Origin: JABDGC01 sp964466595
GTDB taxonomy: Bacteria > Pseudomonadota > Gammaproteobacteria > DSM-16500
NCBI GenBank assembly: GCA_964466595.1
Contig: CAYXNR010000025.1
Span: 1 to 29,087 of the forward strand
Reading direction: 5' to 3'
Length of the DNA: 29,087 bases
This document shows, in pieces, positions 24,286-29,087 of the stretch. The notes under the pieces are model-generated. The model saw only the letters and a program-made list of their open reading frames with translations, had not been told where the DNA came from and ran no database searches. Position 1 is the stretch's first letter, and each line of letters begins with the position of its first letter. The translations under genes were made by a program, and so were the position numbers.

Positions 24286-27200
24286 ATGCCAGTAATACAG
24301 CAACATATTGATGCTGCCAATGAGATGAGTGATCACAAGCTTCAGATTAATGAAGCTGCTAGTGTCGTTAGTCAAAATTTGCAGGGACCGTATGCGATAA
24401 AGCGAGATGGTAACCAATGGAGCTTTGATCTTCCTCAAAAGCTGTATCCAAATGCCCCGTACTCAGATGACCTTATTGATCAGTTGATAGGCTACTCAGG
24501 ACTAAATAAAAATGAGGTAACAGGTCTTCTAGACGCGATGAATGAAGATAATAAAAATAAAGCAGCATTTAATCAACCCAATGCAGTAATAACTTTCCTC
24601 AATTCCATCGAAGCTCAGCATCCCGGCATTAGCGGAAAAAAACCTTTGGGTATGGGTAAATTTCGGTTTTCTATCGAAACGAATGCAGCCTACCGTAAAA
24701 GAATGAAGAAACAAATTGAATTCTTGAAAAAGAGTATAAAGGGTGATGCAGATGTTTTATGTTTTCAAGAACAGTTTTATAAGATTAAAAAAGACAGAAT
24801 AAGAAAGGATATATTTTATGAGGTTATGACAGGCCTTGGCTATACTCTACTTAGTACTTTAAAAGATCGTGATGTTGGGATTTGGGTAAAGACTACTAAT
24901 CAAGCTTCTTATGTGCCCTATACACAAAAAAACAAAGCGCTGGAGGAAATACGTAAGGAAGTTGAAAAAGATCCCTTTCGAGGTTGTCTTCTTCAAAAGA
25001 AGAACCCGGATGGAATTATTTATGCTAATTTGCATAGTTACACGCGTAAGTATAATGATGATGAATATCCCGATAAATACATCGAGGATTTATGCGATCT
25101 TAAAAAAAAATTAGAAGATTATGCTACTTCTCAAGGTGCTCAGCTTGTCCTTTGTGGGGATTTAAATTTAGTTAGATTAAATGAGGTGCAAGCCAATAGG
25201 CTTAGAGACGCTGGATTTAAACTCGATTTAGTAAAAGGACAGGAAGATGTTCAAAAAAAAATGAAGCAAAAGAAAAAGGTAGTCAGCACTTTAAACTACG
25301 AAGCCTCTTTTGTCTCAGAAGGACTAAAACCAGTCTTAGGCCAAAATGCCAACAACAATAATGATGCTAAAGCCGAGCAACAAGCTGCAGCTGCTACAGA
25401 AGAAAAAGAAGGTACCGCTACTCAAGAAAAAGCACCTACTCTGGTAACGCAGGGAACACCAGCCCCTATCCCTACTCCAGCAGACCCACAGAAACAGCAG
25501 ATGACAGGGGACACTCCACCACCGCTTCCTGACACAGTCGATCCATCCTTGCAAGGTTATTCAAACCTCTATCAACATTATGCTAACTGGTACCAGTTAG
25601 CGAAAAAATCTTCAGGGGAATTTAAAAAGCGTTCTTCTATAGAAACACGATGCACGCAACTGCTTTCTAAGCTAGAAAAAATTCCTGATGTGCAAGGTCG
25701 AAATGAACTTATTGAATCATTTAAAAAACTACAACAAGTACTTACACAAATTCAATGTAAGCCCGAGACCTTCTGTAAATCTACAACTGATGACACTAAT
25801 GATATTGCCACAGAATTAAAAAGTATCACTCAAAAGACTGTGTCACTTGATCATTTAACAGATTGTACTCTATGCACTGTTTCAGAAGATCCGACTAAAT
25901 CTGCCTTTGTCCAGGGAATGCGAAAAGACGGTAGTTTCGTCTCCGAAACCTATATCGCACCTCACCTCAATGATGATTCAGATAAATTACGCGAGTTTGT
26001 ATTCGATCAACTTGAAAGTTTTCATGCTGATCCTCGTAATAATGGACAAATTATTCGTTTTGAAGGGAATTTCTCCAAGGAATATTTAACTGAGGCGATA
26101 AACTACTGCAATCTGCGGGGCTATGCTTGGGAGCTAGAAGGAGCCTTAGAGAATAAAATATTGCAGAGCGTCTCGGATCCAGAAAAAACAGAGCTCAGGG
26201 ATTTATTCAATCAAAAATCTGATCCTAAGCATGAAACAGAATGGTATGATTGGCTTAAAGCAAACAATAAAACACCCTTCTCACAACTCTTAGCTCAGAG
26301 TGAGTTAAACAAGCAGGAAAAAAGTCTAAGCTTAGCGCTTTCATCGCAGCATAAAGTAGACCCAGTAACTAAAGTTGATCCAGTAACTAAAGTTGATNNN
26401 NNNNNNNNNNNNNNNNNNNNNNNNNNNNNNNNNNNNNNNNNNNNNNNNNNNNNNNNNNNNNNNNNNNNNNNNNNNNNNNNNNNNNNNNNNNNNNNNNCCA
26501 GTAGCTAAAGTTGATCCAGTAGCTAAAGTTGATCCAGTAGCTAAAGTTGATCCAGTAGCTAAAGTTGATCATGAAAGAGCAAAAATAATTCATAATCCCC
26601 ATAAGTCCCCTCCTCATCCAACCTTGGGGGCTAAGGAGGTCAAAGAACTTATTTATAAGATGCAAAAAAATCGCGCAGACGGTAAAGAGGCTTTTGATAA
26701 AATTGATTCACGCCTCCAAACCTCATTACGAGCTTGCGAGGATTCTTTTCGAATTCATTTTGCTAATTCTTGGAAAGAAAAAACAAAAAGCCACGATGCT
26801 CAAGAATTAATGCAATTCATCAACCCAGGCTATGCTAAAGAACCTAATAAGACTGAGCTAATAAAAAAAAATCTACTTGCGCCTGAGAAAAGTCAAAAAA
26901 CCGATGAACTCAGAGCTCTAAGTAAATACCGACTCATTACTTCTGATGTAGTTTTACTCAATCAAACCAATTTTCCAACTGTTTCTTTGATGACTATAGC
27001 CGCACCTAATTTAATGGGTACTAGTCCAGAAGATTTAGCCACTTATGCGAATGAGGATCAGGATAGTAATATTAAACATAAAAAACCGATTAAATCACTC
27101 CATGGAGGAGGACCGCTAGTCATAGATGGAAAAACTGTATATGAACGCAAGTTGACTACAGATAAGTATAAAGAAATCTGTCGTGAACAGGCCGATTTAA

Positions 27201-27694
27201 TCTGCTCTGCAGCTATCGAACAAGGTAAGAAAAAAATAATCATGCCCGATTTCGGACTCGGGGTCTATTTGAGATGTCTCTCTAAGGAAAGCCAGGAGGA
27301 TGCGAGGCAAATCATGTTATCTGCTTTTCAACGAGCAGCTACATATCATAAAATAAACATCGAATGGATTATTTGGGAAAATGATCCCGATCATGATAAA
27401 AAATTCAGTGCCAGTAAAGATTATGGATCCGGTAGATTTAAAATTGTCTCAGGAGATCTGCTGAAAGAAATGGATAAAGCGGCAAATAATAAAGATGTCG
27501 TCTTTGTCAATCCCGGCTCCGATCGTACCATTGGCGGAGCTTTTGAAGTAAATGATCCAAAAACTTTAGAAGAACAAATTGCGCAGACAACTTCCTTAGT
27601 CATCACTCAAAGTGCTTGCTTTAATCCAGAAGTAGAGAAGCAATATAATATGCACATGGATCCACCAGCAGCTCATTTGGGATTAGCTGTATAA
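24286..27694 (+). CDS. Giant modular effector-like protein: truncated EEP domain, repeat linker, macrodomain/PARG-like C-terminus
   Basis: One gene is split only by the 100-N placeholder. Removing the N run leaves 3309 bases, exactly 1103 codons, and the 18-bp repeats on both sides are in one frame. Residues about 85-350 resemble an endonuclease/exonuclease/phosphatase fold: DVLCFQEQ (Glu162), ANLHSY (Asn248, His250), LCGDLNL (Asp292, Asn294) and NYEASFVSEGL (338-347). The final SDH catalytic motif is absent; a low-complexity Ala/Glu then Pro-rich linker (about 352-425) takes its place. An unassigned helical region (about 430-690) has a CTLC pair and IIRFEGNFSKEYL. The repeat array follows. 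The C-terminal ~200 residues show HGGGPLVIDG, IIMPDFGLGVYL, VNPGSDRTIGGAF and EEQIAQTTSLV, reminiscent of macrodomain/PARG-type ADP-ribose hydrolases such as the Legionella MavL group. AGGAAGG precedes the ATG. There is no signal peptide. A type IV-secreted effector is inferred. Confidence 0.75.
26353..26569 (+). repeat. 18-bp in-frame tandem repeat array (six-residue unit DPV[T/A]KV)
   Basis: The unit AAAGTTGATCCAGTARCT-type (18 bp) encodes K-V-D-P-V-T/A. Left of the gap there is a degenerate unit (26353-26370), one full unit (26371-26388) and a half unit, all with ACT (Thr). Right of the gap come a half unit and three full units (26507-26524, 26525-26542, 26543-26560) plus AAAGTTGAT, all with GCT (Ala). 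Near-perfect identity between copies implies recent expansion or ongoing slippage. The total copy number is hidden by the gap. Confidence 0.95.
26398..26497. other. Assembly gap of 100 N inside the tandem repeat
   Basis: Exactly 100 N occupy these positions, a common placeholder for unknown length. Because 100 is not a multiple of three it shifts the apparent reading frame, which makes one gene look like two ORFs. The real content is probably further 18-bp units. Confidence 0.95.
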
Positions 27695-27754
27695 AATCTC
27701 TGTAGCAGGACAGCTTTTCATCCACCCCACCCTTCCACTTTTTCAAAACTCCGC

Positions 27755-27760
27755 TATAAT
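27755..27760 (+). promoter_or_regulatory. Candidate -10 box for the SH3-like exported protein
   Basis: A perfect TATAAT sits 31 bases before the ATG at 27791. The -35 region is weak. ACAGGAGA supplies a good Shine-Dalgarno. Confidence 0.5.
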
Positions 27761-27790
27761 ATTAGCTCTTTAAGAACAGGAGACTCTATC

Positions 27791-28378
27791 ATGAATAGAA
27801 TTTTCATGCTTCTATGCACCTTGTTCTTCGTCTCTTCGGCCTTTGCTAAAGCGCTCACGCTGTATGAGGAGCCCAAGGATACAGCCAAGGTTGCTGGTAC
27901 TATTGACTCTGATATCGGCCTCATACCTATCTTTTCTCCCGAGAAAAGCGATTGGATGAAAGTTGCCGACCCTCGTAATGGCCAGGTTGGCTGGATCAAA
28001 ACAAAAGATCTGGGTGCTAGCAACAATTCGGAATATACCTTTACGCAACGTTATATCAATACTGGCAACGCTCCGCATAGTTATCAAATTATTCAATTTG
28101 GCGGCCCAAATAAAATGACGCCGGAAGAAATACAGCTCCAAATCAAAAAAAACGAGCAGCAACAACAATTAATTCAAGAAAATATGAACAAGGCCATGCA
28201 AAACATGGTAAATGATATGAACAAACTCTACCATTGGAATACAGAATGGATGAATTCTGGCCTACCCTTTGTCATGCCGGTGGTGGTCATTCCAGCCCCC
28301 AATCTACCTGTAGCAAAGCCTGCAACCCCGGCAAAGGCTCATTCCAAAACGACAGAAGAGAAAAAGCCTTCTCATTGA
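27791..28378 (+). CDS. Exported bacterial SH3-like domain protein
   Basis: The 195-residue product has a clean signal peptide (MNRIFMLLCTLFFVSSAFA, cleavage likely after residue 19). A bacterial SH3 (SH3b)-like domain (about 20-76) follows, with LYEEPKDTAKVAGTI, then SDWMKVADP and GQVGWIKTKDLG. A Gln/Asn/Lys-rich coiled-coil helix (about 110-150, EEIQLQIKKNEQQQQLIQEN) and a Pro/Ala/Lys-rich tail complete it. SH3b domains often bind peptidoglycan or envelope partners, so a periplasmic structural role is likely. The specific role is unknown. It is followed after 37 bases by another same-strand ORF. Confidence 0.8.
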   Translation: MNRIFMLLCTLFFVSSAFAKALTLYEEPKDTAKVAGTIDSDIGLIPIFSPEKSDWMKVADPRNGQVGWIKTKDLGASNNSEYTFTQRYINTGNAPHSYQIIQFGGPNKMTPEEIQLQIKKNEQQQQLIQENMNKAMQNMVNDMNKLYHWNTEWMNSGLPFVMPVVVIPAPNLPVAKPATPAKAHSKTTEEKKPSH

Positions 28379-28415
28379 ATAGAAATACCGGAATACAAAA
28401 CAAACAGGAGGTTTT

Positions 28416-29087
28416 ATGTCTTTACCTAAGGTGCTGGTGCTAAACCGCTTTCTCGACGATTATTTAGAAATTCGCCAACCGATCTGGGATTCGCCCCTAG
28501 GCACGCTTTCCCAGGCTAGTTCACAGTTCAAGTATACTAGTACACAGCTTCTCTCCAAAATTTCGACTTCGATGCCTGCCTTTTTTACTGGTCAAACCGC
28601 TTCTTCTCAAGAAGATCAAGCGGAATTCCAAACTGATAAACAGCGTATAACGAAAATTTGTACCGATCTGAAGGAACGCTTCTCAAACGCCAAAACAATA
28701 GCGAATTGGATCAGTCTCATTTTTGATATCGGCGAGGAAGCCCGCGAAGCACTGCGTCGAAGCCAGACTTCGCGCTTGTGTCAAGTACTTCATGCGATGC
28801 GGACCTATATTATCGAAGCTCTGCAACAAGAAGAAGAATATATAAAAGCGGTGACTCAACTGCGACAGGAAAAAATCAGTCTTGACGCTACTATTCTCTC
28901 CACCAAAAAAAAAGGGGATCCGACTCAAGAATTAGAAGCAAGCAGAAAAAATTTGCTTCTTCAGCTCGCTGACTTAGGAGAGGACGAAGCCATTTTTGAA
29001 TGTCCTCACTTCCAGCTATTCCACTTGCTATCCCTTCCTCCGAAACCTCCCTCTCATCAACTTTCGCATACACGCGAGTTGGCTCCA
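28416..29087 (+). CDS. Partial coiled-coil protein of unknown function (runs off the window)
   Basis: An ATG at 28416 with ideal AGGAGG six bases upstream opens a frame of 224 codons with no stop before the window edge. The translation starts MSLPKVLVLNRFLDDYLEI and has no signal peptide or membrane segment. It is rich in Gln, Glu, Leu and Ser, and residues about 130-190 look like a coiled coil (YIIEALQQEEEYIKAVTQL and after). I recognise no catalytic motif. The same-strand, closely spaced SH3-like gene upstream suggests one transcript. Confidence 0.75.
   Translation, partial: MSLPKVLVLNRFLDDYLEIRQPIWDSPLGTLSQASSQFKYTSTQLLSKISTSMPAFFTGQTASSQEDQAEFQTDKQRITKICTDLKERFSNAKTIANWISLIFDIGEEAREALRRSQTSRLCQVLHAMRTYIIEALQQEEEYIKAVTQLRQEKISLDATILSTKKKGDPTQELEASRKNLLLQLADLGEDEAIFECPHFQLFHLLSLPPKPPSHQLSHTRELAP

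Noticed and set aside
26398..26508. Apparent frameshift or two separate genes at the N run
   Set aside because: The shift comes only from a 100-base placeholder. Without it both halves add to a whole number of codons, and the same six-residue unit continues in frame on both sides.
26353..26569. CRISPR-like repeat array
   Set aside because: Units are contiguous without spacers, in frame with a long ORF, and encode a regular hexapeptide.
26387..26665. Minus-strand ORF with a repeated NFSYWI unit
   Set aside because: It is the antisense reading of the 18-bp coding repeat, spans the gap and has no ribosome-binding site or independent support.

Overview
The window looks like a chromosomal stretch from a host-associated gammaproteobacterium, most likely of the order Legionellales (Legionella/Coxiella-like). 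This is inferred from gene content: amino-acid and MFS carriers, a ProQ/FinO (RocC-like) RNA chaperone, Fis, short orphan TonB, biotin genes, and two large proteins that resemble secreted effectors. Nothing was searched against a database. I see no rRNA, tRNA, CRISPR array or complete insertion sequence. One run of 100 N (26398-26497) is an assembly gap inside a tandem repeat.

Layout. 1-3870 is mostly minus strand: a small exported protein (141-557), a MITE-like inverted-repeat element (631-777), then a tight operon of a GCS2/YbdK-type ligase, a double cyclic-nucleotide-binding-fold protein and a class II glutamine amidotransferase. 3994-8665 is plus strand: a six-TM orphan histidine kinase, TonB, and an overlapping MFS/aromatic amino acid carrier pair. 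8662-10734 is a small cluster of nucleic-acid-binding proteins (Fis, HU, a lysine-rich coiled-coil protein, ProQ-like). 10790-12649 holds an enoyl-CoA hydratase and a 3-hydroxyisobutyryl-CoA hydrolase-like enzyme, followed by a hibernation factor fused to a cold-shock domain (12857-13408). 13459-20723 carries bioF on the plus strand facing a six-gene minus-strand run: 2-oxoacid dehydrogenase E1alpha, E1beta and E2, then bioD, bioA and bioB.

20935-29087 is accessory in character. It starts with a 752-residue polytopic membrane protein whose extracytoplasmic loops carry paired cysteines and a cluster of six N-x-S/T sequons. A cyclase-family metal hydrolase, a dispersed inverted repeat and then a very large modular ORF (24286-27694) follow. 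The large ORF has a truncated endonuclease/exonuclease/phosphatase (EEP) domain, an unassigned middle region, an 18-bp tandem repeat array that broke the assembly, and a C-terminal region with macrodomain/PARG-like motifs. The window ends with an exported SH3-like protein and a coiled-coil ORF running off the edge.

The metabolic genes fit together loosely. The E1/E2 operon makes acyl-CoA from a 2-oxoacid and shares a transcript layout with biotin synthesis. The crotonase pair would suit valine breakdown. The best candidates for new biology are the 24286-27694 modular protein and the 20935-23193 membrane protein.
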